The notes under the pieces are model-generated. The model had not been told where the DNA came from, ran no database searches, and saw only the letters and a list, made by a program, of their open reading frames with translations. From NCBI GenBank assembly GCA_947307015.1, contig CAMZHV010000003.1:1-64000 (forward strand): DNA of 64,000 nt, given 5' to 3'. The stretch is from an uncultured Prevotellaceae bacterium (GTDB lineage: Bacteria; Bacteroidota; Bacteroidia; Bacteroidales; Bacteroidaceae). A program made the translations under genes and the position numbers. This document shows positions 8,291 through 18,123 of this stretch, piece by piece (the stretch's first letter is position 1; each line of letters starts with the position of its first letter).

Positions 8291-10651
8291 TCAACGTATG
8301 AAAGCTATGCGGGTGACGATGGCTTTGTCGCCATTGGATGTGGCGGCAATGACGTTGTAGATGCCAGAACTGACACGTCGTCCGCGACGGTCGCAGCCGT
8401 TCCATGTGAAAGTGCCTCCGTTGCTGACGCCCTGCCAGATGAGTTGGCCTGTGGACGAGGTAATCTTCACTTCAGCATCACGTGTCAGACCGCGCACGGT
8501 GATGGGGCCGTGATAGTCGGGGTCAACAGGATTGGGGAAGGCATAGATGTCATCGTCGATAAGTTCGTCGGCGGGGTCTGTGGCATCAGAGAGGTAGCTG
8601 CAGAGTCCTTTGTCTGTGGCAAAGAAGACCCGCCCCGTCTTACCATCGATGGCGATATCATAAACGTTGTCGGAAGGCAGCGGTGAATTTTCGGTGGTGA
8701 AATGCAGCAGCTCTTCCTGACTGTCGGCACTGATAAGATAGGCTCCGCTGCCTGCTGAGCCGAACCATTTGCGCTGTCCTCCGTCGATGGCGATGGAAAG
8801 AATGGGAATACCCGAGAGCAGATAGTCAGCGAGTCCGCTGCCGTCGGTGCGCGAAACTTTGACTTGCTCGAAGCGGAAATCCGAAGCGCGGAAGGTGCTG
8901 GGATCGTTGATGACGAAGGGGCCGAGGTTGGTGCCAAACCATATCTGTCCCTCTGCATCTTCGGCAAAGCAATAGAACTCATCAGGGGAGTAGCTGGTTG
9001 CATCCTGGTTGACAATGGTACCACGATGCTGACGGTGGTCATCGGATGTGCGGTCGAGCGTGCCATTGGTGTCGAGCATGAAGATGCCACGGGCGTCCAT
9101 ACGACGACTGTTGATCCAAGTCCTACCCTTAGAGTCGAAGAAGATACGGTCAAGTGTGCTGGCCTCCTTGATTTCAGGACAAGGAATACCTATCCACGTG
9201 CCATCTGGACGCATAATACGGATGGTGGTGTCCCTGGCGCCCTGTGTGCAGTTGAGTGTCCAGAGGTTGCCGTCGGCATCGTAGGTAAGACCATCTGCGA
9301 CAACAAACCACTGGGGGTTGGCATTGTCTGGCAGAATGGAATGGAAGGGGGCGTTCTCGAGTCCAATATGCCCCACGCATTTGCTGTCACGATACTCATA
9401 AATACCGCTGCGGGCCGTGCCAACAAAATGATGGTTGGGATCGTTGGGATCCTGAGCGATATTCGTGACGTCGAGGAAGCGTTCCTTAGGATATGGTGTG
9501 ACAGCGGATTGATAGTCGAAATTGTTCCATGTTCCGTCCGGTTCCAAGATGATGGCTGTACCCGGTCGGCTCGTAGGTGAATAGTTAGGATGACCACCCG
9601 CGATGAGCAGACGATCGCCGGCATAGCGCAGATGCAAGCTATAGTCGTGCAGCGGACTCTCAGCGCGAAGGGCGGTGATGGTGGGCGTGAAGGTGCCGTC
9701 AGCTGCCAGACTGTAGGCTTGAAGACCCTCGTAGGCATCGCTGGCCCAATACACATTATTAAAATAAGTAAGGGTGTTCCAAGCGTACGTATTCTTGAAG
9801 TGCTGCTGGCTGTCTACGTTGTCAAAGAGGAAGAGGTGTGCGGCATTGCCTATGATGAGCTTGCTGTCGAAGAGCGTCATGTAGTTGAACCTGCCATAGC
9901 TGTTCGTGATGATAGGCGAGAATTGCGTGACTTCGGGATTGGAGACAAAAAGCCAACTGTCGACATGCGCCCAGATGCGACCGTCGAAGTATTCCATGTG
10001 TTGGGCGTGGTAGTCGGTATTGAACTGCTGCCAAGCGGCTTTGTCCTGCAGGTTGTCGGCAAGTTGTCCTATCCATAATCCCGTAGCTGTGCCCGCGTAG
10101 ACAGCTTTCTCATTCACGGCACATGAGCGCACATCGAGGTCGAGCTGGTAGGTAGCGTCGATGATGCCATCTTTCATGTCGATGACAACAATACCGAAAG
10201 CCGTGCAGATATAAGCTTTAGTGCCACTGACCTGCACGTTGTTGACTTCCTTGTTCTGCAGCGTGCTATTCTTGAGCTGAGCGAGATTGATGACGTCGTC
10301 GTCATTATCTACGGACAGCAAGTCAATATTGCCATTGTCGTAGACGAGGATGAGGCGACGGGCCTCGGCGCTGTAATGAATGAAGGAGATGGCGACATCA
10401 TTGAGCTGGCGCGTCCAGTCGAAGGTGGTGATGGTGTTGTCTTCCGTGTCGTAGGCCATCAGCTTGCTCTCCATTAGGGCATAGACGCGATGGCCCACAG
10501 GAATGTTCTGCGTACAGACATTGTAGGCAGGATAGACTTGCCAGGTGCCAATAGCGGACCCACCCCCCTGCCCCTCCCTTGTAGGGAGGGGAGTAGCAAC
10601 TTGTGCTATTGACAGAAAAAGTAACGAAAAAAGGATGAGTCTTTTATGCAT
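8291..10651 (-). CDS. porZ: PorZ-like type IX secretion attachment-complex protein
   Basis: A 786-residue exported protein. After the signal (MHKRLILFSLLFLSIAQVA) come two beta-propeller regions, roughly 35-330 and 340-690, with repeated blades such as NVQVSGTKAYICTAFGIVVI, DADGNLWTL and DAEGQIWFGTNLG. An FlgD-like Ig fold follows at ~700-786 (AEVKITSSTGQLIWQG, GIYNVIAATSNG). This order is that of PorZ, which sits on the outer surface with PorU, PorV and PorQ and helps anchor T9SS cargo to A-type lipopolysaccharide. Residues ~19-32 ([14 protein letters not shown]), directly after the signal peptide, are encoded by a palindromic repeat and look like an insertion. Two cargo-like proteins, at 15424 and 32189, fit an active T9SS. 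Confidence 0.85.
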   Translation of the reverse strand: MHKRLILFSLLFLSIAQVATPLPTREGQGGGSAIGTWQVYPAYNVCTQNIPVGHRVYALMESKLMAYDTEDNTITTFDWTRQLNDVAISFIHYSAEARRLILVYDNGNIDLLSVDNDDDVINLAQLKNSTLQNKEVNNVQVSGTKAYICTAFGIVVIDMKDGIIDATYQLDLDVRSCAVNEKAVYAGTATGLWIGQLADNLQDKAAWQQFNTDYHAQHMEYFDGRIWAHVDSWLFVSNPEVTQFSPIITNSYGRFNYMTLFDSKLIIGNAAHLFLFDNVDSQQHFKNTYAWNTLTYFNNVYWASDAYEGLQAYSLAADGTFTPTITALRAESPLHDYSLHLRYAGDRLLIAGGHPNYSPTSRPGTAIILEPDGTWNNFDYQSAVTPYPKERFLDVTNIAQDPNDPNHHFVGTARSGIYEYRDSKCVGHIGLENAPFHSILPDNANPQWFVVADGLTYDADGNLWTLNCTQGARDTTIRIMRPDGTWIGIPCPEIKEASTLDRIFFDSKGRTWINSRRMDARGIFMLDTNGTLDRTSDDHRQHRGTIVNQDATSYSPDEFYCFAEDAEGQIWFGTNLGPFVINDPSTFRASDFRFEQVKVSRTDGSGLADYLLSGIPILSIAIDGGQRKWFGSAGSGAYLISADSQEELLHFTTENSPLPSDNVYDIAIDGKTGRVFFATDKGLCSYLSDATDPADELIDDDIYAFPNPVDPDYHGPITVRGLTRDAEVKITSSTGQLIWQGVSNGGTFTWNGCDRRGRRVSSGIYNVIAATSNGDKAIVTRIAFIR

Positions 10652-10712
10652 ATTATTATCTTGTTAGGTATATACTCCCCTCCCTACAAGGGAGGGGCAG
10701 GGGGGAGGGTCC
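10556..10712. repeat. Inverted pair of palindromic repeats around the porZ start
   Basis: Copies at 10556-10596 (inside porZ, in frame) and 10674-10712 (upstream, also encoding the last residues of RdgB, LPPAPPL) are inverted and nearly identical over ~40 bases. Each has its own inner palindrome (CCCTCCCTTGTAGGGAGGG). Confidence 0.85.
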
Positions 10713-11292
10713 TTAAGAACTCCGCCAGCTTCTCTGTGGCACGTCCGCGATGGCTGATGGCGTTCTTCTCGTCGGCGCTCATCTCTGCGAAACAGCGGTC
10801 ATAGCCTGTGGGTTGGAAGATAGGGTCGTAGCCGAAACCCTCTGTACCGTGACGTTCGCGCAGGATAGTGCCTGGGCAGATGCCCTCAAAGAGATACTCT
10901 TTTCCTTGATATAATAACGCGATGACCGTGCGAAATCGTGCGTTGCGGTCTGTTATTTTTTCTAAATTCTTGAGCAGAAGCGTCATGTTGGCTTCCGAAT
11001 CGTGCGTAGTGCCACTGCCAAAGATTTCTGCATAACGGGCAGAGTGTATGCCTGGAGCGCCAGCCAAAGCTGACACTTCGAGTCCCGTGTCATCGGCGAA
11101 GCAGTCGTGGCCGTAATGCTCCTGCACGTAGCGAGCTTTCTGCAGTGCGTTGCCCTCCAGCGTCTCAGCCGTCTCGGGAATATCCTCGTTGCAGCCGATG
11201 TCCGAGAGCCCCATGACCTCAAAGCGGTCGCCAAGGATCTGGCGAACCTCGGAGAGTTTATGCTGGTTGTTGGTCGCAAAAACTATTTTCAT
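10684..11292 (-). CDS. rdgB: XTP/dITP diphosphatase (RdgB/HAM1)
   Basis: A 202-residue nucleotide-pool cleaning enzyme that hydrolyses dITP, XTP and ITP to monophosphates, keeping deaminated purines out of DNA. Motifs: FATNNQHKL at the N-terminus, FADDTGLEV (catalytic Asp), GFGYDPIF and SHRG near the C-terminus. The last residues, LPPAPPL, come from a palindromic repeat that overlaps the stop codon, so the native C-terminus has probably been replaced. The start codon overlaps the upstream yitT-like stop (ATGA), so the genes are coupled. Confidence 0.94.
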   Translation of the reverse strand: MKIVFATNNQHKLSEVRQILGDRFEVMGLSDIGCNEDIPETAETLEGNALQKARYVQEHYGHDCFADDTGLEVSALAGAPGIHSARYAEIFGSGTTHDSEANMTLLLKNLEKITDRNARFRTVIALLYQGKEYLFEGICPGTILRERHGTEGFGYDPIFQPTGYDRCFAEMSADEKNAISHRGRATEKLAEFLRTLPPAPPL

Positions 11293-12179
11293 GTTTTAAT
11301 ATGGTCAAAACCTTCGCCATACACACCGACGACTTTAGTCATCGTGACGAAGGCTTTGTTATCGATATGCTTGATGAGTCGGAAAATCTGCTGACTCTCG
11401 CGGCGACGGGCCATGACGATGAGCACGCGGCGCTCCTGCTTGCTATACCAGCCTTCGCCATACAACTCCGTAACACCACGATGGATCTCTTCACCAATCT
11501 TCTTGGCGATTTCCTCGTGCTTGTCGGAGATGATGGTGAACTGCACGCTCTGCGCAGCTGACGTCATCGTGTAGTCGAGCAGGATCATCGAGATGATGAG
11601 GATGACGTAACCGGTCACCACTTTGTTCCAGTCGTGGAAGACGAAGAAGCTGCACGAAACGATGATGAAGTCCAACCACATCAGGATACGTCCCATCGAG
11701 AAGTTCCTGTACTTGTTCACGATGGCAGCGATGATATCCGTGCCGCCCGTAGAGCCGTTGTTGATGAACACAACAGCCAAAGCTGCGCCCTCGATGCAAG
11801 CACCGATAACGGCAGCCATGAAAGGCTGATCGCCCACGACTTTAGGCAATGTGCCGTCGGGGAGGGCTATCACCTGCTGCACCAAAGCGAGGAACAACGT
11901 GATGCAGGCGGTGGCATAGATTGTCTTGGTGAAAAACTTGAAGCCTAAGATCTTCAGACCGATGGCCAGAAGAACAGCATTGATGATAAAGTAGCTGTAC
12001 TGGGTGGGGAAGCCAGTGGCGTAAAAGATGATGGCGGAGACGCCCGTCATGCCGCCCGGCGTGAATTCGTAGGGCAGCATGAAGGTGCAGAAGCCGATGC
12101 AGTAGCCAAGACATCCGAGGGCTATAAAGAAGTAATCCTTGACTTCATCGACGATGTTAGTGATACTCATCTTTTTCAT
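11289..12179 (-). CDS. YitT family membrane protein (DUF2179 domain)
   Basis: A 296-residue protein with five or six hydrophobic segments at ~15-210 and a soluble C-terminal domain at ~215-290 (the DUF2179 fold, [15 protein letters not shown]). Diagnostic YitT segments are [16 protein letters not shown] and [16 protein letters not shown]. It is an inner-membrane protein of unknown transport function, common in Bacteroidota and Firmicutes. Both ends overlap neighbours by ATGA, with leuS upstream and rdgB downstream, so translation is tightly coupled. A second Met three codons later is an alternative start. Confidence 0.88.
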   Translation of the reverse strand: MKKMSITNIVDEVKDYFFIALGCLGYCIGFCTFMLPYEFTPGGMTGVSAIIFYATGFPTQYSYFIINAVLLAIGLKILGFKFFTKTIYATACITLFLALVQQVIALPDGTLPKVVGDQPFMAAVIGACIEGAALAVVFINNGSTGGTDIIAAIVNKYRNFSMGRILMWLDFIIVSCSFFVFHDWNKVVTGYVILIISMILLDYTMTSAAQSVQFTIISDKHEEIAKKIGEEIHRGVTELYGEGWYSKQERRVLIVMARRRESQQIFRLIKHIDNKAFVTMTKVVGVYGEGFDHIKT

Positions 12180-15145
12180 TTCATCACAATGTTAATCATA
12201 CGTTTCGGCACGATGATGACCTTAACAATCTGTTTGTCTTCGAGATATTTGGTCGTAAGTTCATGGTTACGTGCAGCAGCCTCAATGGTGGCGTTGTCGG
12301 CATCAGCGGGGAAGTCAATACCGAAACGAGTCTTACCGTTGAAGGCGACCATCATCTTCACCGTATCTTCAATCAGATATTTCTCGTTGAAATCGGGCCA
12401 CTGGGCATCGCAAACGCTGGTTTCATGCCCAAGCGCTTCCCACAGCTCTTCGGCGATGTGCGGTGCAAAGGGAGCAATAAGCACAACCATAGGCTCCAGG
12501 ATGGCACGCTTCGTACACTTCAGGGCTGTCAGTTCGTTGGTGGCAATCATGAAAGCGGGGATGGATGTGTTGTACGAGAACATTTCAATATCCTCTGTCA
12601 CTTTCTTAATCAGCTTGTGCAACGACTTCAGTTCGGCAGCAGTAGGTTCATCGTCGGTCACAGCTAAAGCGTCCTTACTCCAGAACATATTCCAGAACTT
12701 CTTGAGGAAGCGGTGCGAGCCGTCAATGCCGTTGGTGTCCCAAGGCTTGGCCTGCTCCACAGGACCGAGGAACATTTCATACAGACGCAGGGTGTCAGCG
12801 CCGAACTTTTCGACAATCATGTCGGGATTGACAACGTTGAACATCGACTTCGACATTTTCTCTACAGCCCAGCCACAGACGTACTGAGCCCCCTCCGTCT
12901 CCCCTAAGGGGGAGAGAGAATTGCTGCCATCCTCAAAGATGAAATTGGCATTAGCATATTCGGGGCGCCAAGCCTTAAAAGCTTCGAGATCAAGAACATC
13001 GTTCTTTACAATATTAACATCTACGTGCAGAGGCGTGACATCATATTTTTCGCTTTGACCCAAGCTCACGAACCAAGGGCCATCCTCCTCACCCTTGGGG
13101 GAGGCAGGGAGGGGGCAGCCCTCTTTTATCCTATAGACGAAATTCGAACGGCCCTGGATCATGCCCTGATTAACGAGCTTCTGGAACGGCTCTTCCTTGC
13201 AGCTTACGCCGAGGTCGAAGAGGAACTTGTTCCAGAAACGTGAGTAGATCAAGTGACCTGTAGCATGTTCCGAACCGCCGACATAGAGGTCCACGTTCTG
13301 CCAGTACTGGTCTGCTTCGGGGGAGATGAGTGCCTGGTCGTTGTGCGGATCCATGTAGCGGAGATAGTAAGCCGACGAGCCAGCGAAACCGGGCATTGTA
13401 TTAAGCTCCAAGGGGAAGACGGTCTGATTGTCGATGGCGGAATTATCCACCACGCTGTTCGTTTTCGTGTCCCAAGCCCAACGCTTGGCATTGCCGAGGG
13501 GCGGCTCACCCGTCTCTGTGGGTAGGAACTTATCCACTTCGGGGAGCTCTAAGGGTAGGCACTCCTCGGGAATCATCTGCGGCATACCATCCTTGTAGTA
13601 AACGGGGAAAGGTTCGCCCCAGTAACGCTGACGCGAAAAGATGGCATCGCGCAGACGGTAGTTGACCTTCACGCGGCCGAGGTTATGTGAAGCAACAAAG
13701 GCTTTCGTGGCAGCAATAGCTTCTTTGACGGTGAGACCGTTCAACGAGAAATCATCGAGCGCCTGCTTCCCTGTTGCAGGACTGTTCATCACTATACCTT
13801 CCTTGGCGTCAAAGCTCTCCTCGCTCACGTCGGCACCCTCGATAAGCGGAATGATAGGCAAGTTGAAGTGACGGGCAAAGGCATAGTCGCGCGAGTCGTG
13901 GGCGGGGACGGCCATAATGGCTCCCGTGCCATAGCCTGCGAGCACGTATTCCGAAATCCAGACGGGAATCTCTTCGCCGGTGAAGGGATTGATGGCGTAG
14001 GAGCCAGAGAACACACCGGTCACCTTGCGGTCGCTGATGCGGTCGCGTTCAGTGCGCTTCTTCACATAGGAGAGGTATTCATCAACAGCGGCCTGCTGTT
14101 CAGACGTAGTGAGTTGCTTCACCAGCTCGCTCTCAGGAGCAAGCACCATGAAGGTGACGCCAAAGATGGTGTCAGCACGCGTAGTGAAGATGGTGAATTC
14201 AATATCGGAATTAGCTACTTTGAATTGCATCTCTGCACCTTCCGAACGACCGATCCAGTTGCGCTGTGTTTCCTTCAGCGACTCTGTCCAGTTGATGGTC
14301 TCAAGGCCGTCGAGCAGGCGCTGTGCGTAAGCCGACACGCGCAAGCACCACTGTTTCATGCGCTTCTGAACCACAGGGAAGCCTCCGCGTGCACTGACAC
14401 CGTCGATAACCTCGTCGTTGGCCAGCACCGTGCCCAGTTCAGGACACCAGTTTACCATCGTTTCGCCGAGGTAAGCGATGCGGTAGTTCATCAGTACCTG
14501 CTGCTTCTCCACCTCGCTCATCGCATTCCATTCGGAGGCGGTAAATGTCCCCTCTGACTCCCCCAAGGGGGAGCAAGCAACGCCAAAGCGGTCCAACCCT
14601 TCAGTACCATTCTTTTCAAAATAGGCAATTAGCTCTTCTATAGGACGTGCCGAGGCTTTCTTTGCACTCGTTTCCCCCTCGGGGGACGAAAGGGGGGCCT
14701 GACTATAGAAGCTTTCAAACATCTTCTGGAAAGCCCATTGTGTCCAGTGGTAGTAGCCTGGCTCGCAGGTACGTACCTCGCGGCTCCAGTCGAACGAGAA
14801 ACCAATCTTGTCCAATTGCTCGCGATAGCGGTTGATGTTGGCTTCTGTGGTGATGGCAGGATGCTGACCCGTCTGTATGGCGTATTGCTCAGCGGGCAAT
14901 CCGTATGCGTCATAACCCATAGGGTTCAACACATTGAAGCCTTGCAGCCGCTTGTAGCGGGCATAGATGTCGCTGGCGATATATCCGAGGGGATGACCGA
15001 CATGCAAGCCCGCACCGCTCGGGTAGGGGAACATGTTCAGGACATAGAATTTCTGGCGGTTCTTGTCCTCTGTGACCTGATACGTCTTCTGTGACACCCA
15101 GCGTTGACGCCACTTCTTTTCAATTTCTCTGAAATTGTATTCCAT
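12176..15145 (-). CDS. leuS: Leucyl-tRNA synthetase with repeat-encoded insertions
   Basis: A class I aminoacyl-tRNA synthetase charging tRNA-Leu. HIGH-type motif HVGH at 48-51, KMSKS in [12 protein letters not shown], and the CP1 editing domain (the middle third, with [13 protein letters not shown] and AVPAHDSRD) are all present. The start [16 protein letters not shown] at 15145 is preferred over a Met 11 codons earlier because the family begins there. At 989 residues it is longer than I expect for Bacteroidota LeuS. The excess includes four repeat-encoded stretches: [11 protein letters not shown] (~149-159), SPLGESEG (~191-200), [12 protein letters not shown] (~675-689) and [13 protein letters not shown] (~743-753). 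All stay in frame, and all lie outside the catalytic signature motifs. tRNA-Gln lies just upstream. Confidence 0.96.
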   Translation of the reverse strand: MEYNFREIEKKWRQRWVSQKTYQVTEDKNRQKFYVLNMFPYPSGAGLHVGHPLGYIASDIYARYKRLQGFNVLNPMGYDAYGLPAEQYAIQTGQHPAITTEANINRYREQLDKIGFSFDWSREVRTCEPGYYHWTQWAFQKMFESFYSQAPLSSPEGETSAKKASARPIEELIAYFEKNGTEGLDRFGVACSPLGESEGTFTASEWNAMSEVEKQQVLMNYRIAYLGETMVNWCPELGTVLANDEVIDGVSARGGFPVVQKRMKQWCLRVSAYAQRLLDGLETINWTESLKETQRNWIGRSEGAEMQFKVANSDIEFTIFTTRADTIFGVTFMVLAPESELVKQLTTSEQQAAVDEYLSYVKKRTERDRISDRKVTGVFSGSYAINPFTGEEIPVWISEYVLAGYGTGAIMAVPAHDSRDYAFARHFNLPIIPLIEGADVSEESFDAKEGIVMNSPATGKQALDDFSLNGLTVKEAIAATKAFVASHNLGRVKVNYRLRDAIFSRQRYWGEPFPVYYKDGMPQMIPEECLPLELPEVDKFLPTETGEPPLGNAKRWAWDTKTNSVVDNSAIDNQTVFPLELNTMPGFAGSSAYYLRYMDPHNDQALISPEADQYWQNVDLYVGGSEHATGHLIYSRFWNKFLFDLGVSCKEEPFQKLVNQGMIQGRSNFVYRIKEGCPLPASPKGEEDGPWFVSLGQSEKYDVTPLHVDVNIVKNDVLDLEAFKAWRPEYANANFIFEDGSNSLSPLGETEGAQYVCGWAVEKMSKSMFNVVNPDMIVEKFGADTLRLYEMFLGPVEQAKPWDTNGIDGSHRFLKKFWNMFWSKDALAVTDDEPTAAELKSLHKLIKKVTEDIEMFSYNTSIPAFMIATNELTALKCTKRAILEPMVVLIAPFAPHIAEELWEALGHETSVCDAQWPDFNEKYLIEDTVKMMVAFNGKTRFGIDFPADADNATIEAAARNHELTTKYLEDKQIVKVIIVPKRMINIVMK
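12887..13122. repeat. Inverted pair of palindromic repeats inside leuS (3' part)
   Basis: Copies at 12887-12919 and 13080-13122 are in inverted orientation, both in frame. The ~160 bases between them encode normal LeuS sequence ([20 protein letters not shown]), so the pair brackets native coding DNA. Confidence 0.8.
14548..14702. repeat. Inverted pair of palindromic repeats inside leuS (5' part)
   Basis: Copies at 14548-14576 (CTCCCCCAAGGGGGAG core) and 14670-14702 (CCCCCTCGGGGG core) are inverted. Between them the reading frame encodes a LeuS-like segment ([14 protein letters not shown]). Confidence 0.8.
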
Positions 15146-15216
15146 TACAAGTATAGTTTTTATGTTGTTTTTCGTCAAAAAAGAAGGAGGCGAACTTCTG
15201 CTCGTCCCCTCTCGGT

Positions 15217-15290
15217 TGGTTGGGATACCCGGATTCGAACCAGGAAAAACAGAACCAAAACCTGTTGTGTTACCATTACACCATATCCCA
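15217..15290 (-). tRNA. tRNA-Gln (anticodon TTG)
   Basis: The minus strand folds as a full cloverleaf: acceptor TGGGATA/TATCCCA, D-arm GTGT/ACAC with TGG in the loop, anticodon stem ACAGG/TCTGT with loop TTTTGGT (anticodon TTG at the third to fifth loop positions), a 4-base variable loop, and T-arm CCTGG-TTCGAAT-CCGGG. A discriminator A and a CCA end are encoded (15220-15217). It lies 72 bases upstream of leuS on the same strand and is probably co-transcribed with it. Confidence 0.95.
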
Positions 15291-15423
15291 ATCCTAAGTC
15301 TTTTATCGCTAAAAGCGCGGCAAAGGTAAGGAAAATTTGCGATTTACGATTTACGATTTGCGATTTATTTTCGTTCTTACCGCATTTTTTTGTTATTTTG
15401 GGGGTTCTGCGGCCTTTCGTAGG

Positions 15424-18045
15424 TCATTGAATGACCACTTTTCGTCCTCGAATGAGGTAGAGTCCAGGGGCAAGATGTGTTGTTCGTGGATTCGCGGAAC
15501 CCTTGAGAATGCCAACGTGACGTCCAGACAAGTCGAAAATGTCATCTGTGCTTGCCGTGCGGGAATGGCCAACTTCTGCTATATCGTGTCCTGGGATGTG
15601 GTCGGCCAGCCCTTCCCCTTCGCCATAGATATGAAGGGTCGTGGTAAGGGTATTGTTATCTATGTCCCATTCTTCCTGTTCACCAATCGGTGTGAGGGTG
15701 GCATGAAGGGTGATGTCGCCTGGCGTTTCTGGTGTCCAACTGCCCAAAGTGGCAAATTGGATGGTTCCTTGTCCTGGCATGAGAGTTTGATGGCACGGGA
15801 GCGGTGTCTGGGGAACATCGAAACTCGCCGCAAGGGCCATGTCGGGCTGTTCTTCACTACCTACCACAAGAGTCCATGCATCGGCATCAGCCGTACCTTG
15901 ATTAATAACGTATGCATAGAAGGTCACTTCGTCGCCGACGTGCGGATAGCGCGGTTGGGTGAATAGGTGGATGAGCCTCAAGTCGGGACGCGCAATGTCG
16001 TCGGTCAGCGTCAAGGTGGCTTTTAGCGGTAAGTCGTCGGATGACGGACCGACACTGATATCCCAATTTGTAGCTGGCACTTCGTAGCGTTGCGTTTCTA
16101 CATTCCACTCATAGAAATCCTCGGCAGTGAGTTTGAAATCGATGGTACGTGTAGCGCCGGCTGGGATGGCAACACGCTCAAAACCATGCAGCTGTCGCAA
16201 CGGTTGCCATTGTGGGGGAACGGTTTGCCCGATATACAGCTGTACGACTTCTTCGCCATTGCGCGTGCCCGTGTTGGTCACGTCCACGCTGACCGTGATA
16301 GGTGTTCCTGCTGGGGCGCTATCTACAGAGAGGCGTAGGTTACTATAGCTGAAGGTGGTGTAGCTGAGGCCAAAACCGAAGGCAAACTGAGGTTTCAACG
16401 CTTTTCGTTGGAACCAGCGGTAACCTGCTCCCCAGTCGTCGGTGAAATAGGTGTCGTTCCATTCCGGCAGCTGGCTGTCGCTGACAGGCATCGTCATGGG
16501 TAACCGTCCTGCGGGGTTGCGCTTCCCGAAGAGCACGTCGGCGATACCGTTTCCTGCTTCCTGTCCGCTGTAGAAAGAATAGACGAGGGCAGGGATATCG
16601 TCGATGCAGTCGGATACTGATACGATACCACCGCTTTGCAGCACCACGACCAAACGGGGATTGACAGCATACAGGCGCCGGATGAGCTGCTGCTGAATGG
16701 CAGGGAGTGCGGTGCTTGCGCGGTCTTGTACCAGTACGCCAATGATGGATTCACCTTCGAGTGTTCTATCGAGGCCTCCTGCAAAAATCACAACATCGGC
16801 TTCACGCGCAGCGGCCTCAGCGGTGGCAAAAGCTGAGGTGTCATCGCCACTGATGGCACATCCTTGTGCAAACGTGATGTCAGCTTCTGGAGCAACATTA
16901 CGTATCCCTTCGATGACGCTGACAGCGTATGCAGGAGTTGTTTCGCTACTTCCGAAACAGTTGAGGTTGCCGACAGCAGCATTGGGACCGATGACGGCGA
17001 TGCGCAGGGGCGCTGCATTGGAGAGAGGCAGAAGGGCATTCTCATTGCGTAACAACACGACAGCTTTACCTGCGGCCTCGCGACAGAGGGCACGATGATC
17101 ATCGTTGTCTACAAGCGTTGATGCCTCTGGTTTTGCCGGTTGCGGGTTCATGCACCCCATGGCATATTTGCTTAGGAGTACACGGGCAACGGCAGTGTCG
17201 AGGTTCGCCTCAGTGATTTTACCATTGCTGAGCGCTGTGGGCAGTTGTTGGGCATAGTGAACGGAACCCATGCACACGTCCGTGCCACCAATGAGCGATG
17301 CCGGGCCATCCTTGACAGCTCCCCAGTCTGAGATGACGGGGAAGGGGTAACCCCATCGTGTACGGAGAATATCGGTCAGCAGGTGGCGGTGAGCCGCTAC
17401 CTGAACACCATTTACCAGATTGTAGCTTGACATCAAGCTGAGGGGCAGTCCTTCTTGCAGCGCGGTGCGGAAATTGAGGCCGAAGAAGCCCATGAGGTCG
17501 CGTTCCGTGATTTGTTCATCACACGTCTTGCGGTATGCCTGCTTGCCTTCAATCTCAAAATGTTTGAGACAAGCCATCACGGGCAACTGCTGAATGCCAC
17601 GCACTACTTCTACACCTATTTGGGCACTGATATAAGGATCTTCGCCGGCACTCTCTGCCGTGCGACCGCCACGTGGATCAAGGCAAAGGTCGATGCACGG
17701 AGCTAAGGCCACATGCTGACCAGCAGCCCAAAATTCTTCGCCCATCGCGTGACCAAGACGGAACCACATTTGGCGATCCCACAAAGCTGCCATGGCAATG
17801 CCCGTGGGAAACGAGGTGTAGCCCTCGAGATGTACACCATGGGGGCCGTCGGACATCAGCCAACCTGGTATGCCAAGCACCTCATCGTCGGCCATGGCAA
17901 AAAGTGTCTTACCTGTGAGCTGTGCCACTTTTTGTGTCGCCGACATCTTTGAAATGAGGCTGTCGATGCGGTCGGGAGTAGTTACCTGTGCATACAGGAG
18001 AGGCGTGATAGCGATGGCACACAGCGTGGCTATGATTTTCTTCAT
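15424..18045 (-). CDS. Glycoside hydrolase family 3 with T9SS-like C-terminal tail
   Basis: An 873-residue secreted beta-glycosidase. After the signal peptide (MKKIIATLCAIAITPLLYAQ) come the GH3 N-terminal barrel, with KHF (161-163) and the nucleophile Asp240 in VISDWGAV, the GH3 C-terminal sandwich (GGLDRTLEGES carries the likely acid/base Glu), a fibronectin-III-like domain (TNTGTRNGEEVVQLYIG), a CARDB-like Ig fold (~700-810) and a C-terminal sorting-type tail (DDIFDLSGRHVGIL ... APGLYLIRGRKVVIQ). The tail suggests export by the T9SS. The substrate (a beta-glucoside or beta-xyloside) cannot be told. No polysaccharide-utilisation SusCD pair is adjacent. Simple GATTTAC/GATTTGC repeats lie between this gene and the tRNA (15338-15368). 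Confidence 0.88.
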   Translation of the reverse strand: MKKIIATLCAIAITPLLYAQVTTPDRIDSLISKMSATQKVAQLTGKTLFAMADDEVLGIPGWLMSDGPHGVHLEGYTSFPTGIAMAALWDRQMWFRLGHAMGEEFWAAGQHVALAPCIDLCLDPRGGRTAESAGEDPYISAQIGVEVVRGIQQLPVMACLKHFEIEGKQAYRKTCDEQITERDLMGFFGLNFRTALQEGLPLSLMSSYNLVNGVQVAAHRHLLTDILRTRWGYPFPVISDWGAVKDGPASLIGGTDVCMGSVHYAQQLPTALSNGKITEANLDTAVARVLLSKYAMGCMNPQPAKPEASTLVDNDDHRALCREAAGKAVVLLRNENALLPLSNAAPLRIAVIGPNAAVGNLNCFGSSETTPAYAVSVIEGIRNVAPEADITFAQGCAISGDDTSAFATAEAAAREADVVIFAGGLDRTLEGESIIGVLVQDRASTALPAIQQQLIRRLYAVNPRLVVVLQSGGIVSVSDCIDDIPALVYSFYSGQEAGNGIADVLFGKRNPAGRLPMTMPVSDSQLPEWNDTYFTDDWGAGYRWFQRKALKPQFAFGFGLSYTTFSYSNLRLSVDSAPAGTPITVSVDVTNTGTRNGEEVVQLYIGQTVPPQWQPLRQLHGFERVAIPAGATRTIDFKLTAEDFYEWNVETQRYEVPATNWDISVGPSSDDLPLKATLTLTDDIARPDLRLIHLFTQPRYPHVGDEVTFYAYVINQGTADADAWTLVVGSEEQPDMALAASFDVPQTPLPCHQTLMPGQGTIQFATLGSWTPETPGDITLHATLTPIGEQEEWDIDNNTLTTTLHIYGEGEGLADHIPGHDIAEVGHSRTASTDDIFDLSGRHVGILKGSANPRTTHLAPGLYLIRGRKVVIQ

Positions 18046-18123
18046 GTCAAGTCCTTTCGTGTTGCGTTTTGAGTGTATATGAAAAGTAACTGCTCCCGGC
18101 TTGGCTTGGCGGGGCGTGGATGC

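Noticed and set aside
7742..8686. Long plus-strand frame (314 codons) antisense to dusB and porZ
   Set aside because: It is a by-product of the codon bias of the minus-strand genes and has no independent motif.
15291..15423. GATTTAC/GATTTGC repeats near tRNA-Gln as a possible origin or att site
   Set aside because: Only four short units (15338-15368), with no DnaA-box pattern or integrase nearby.
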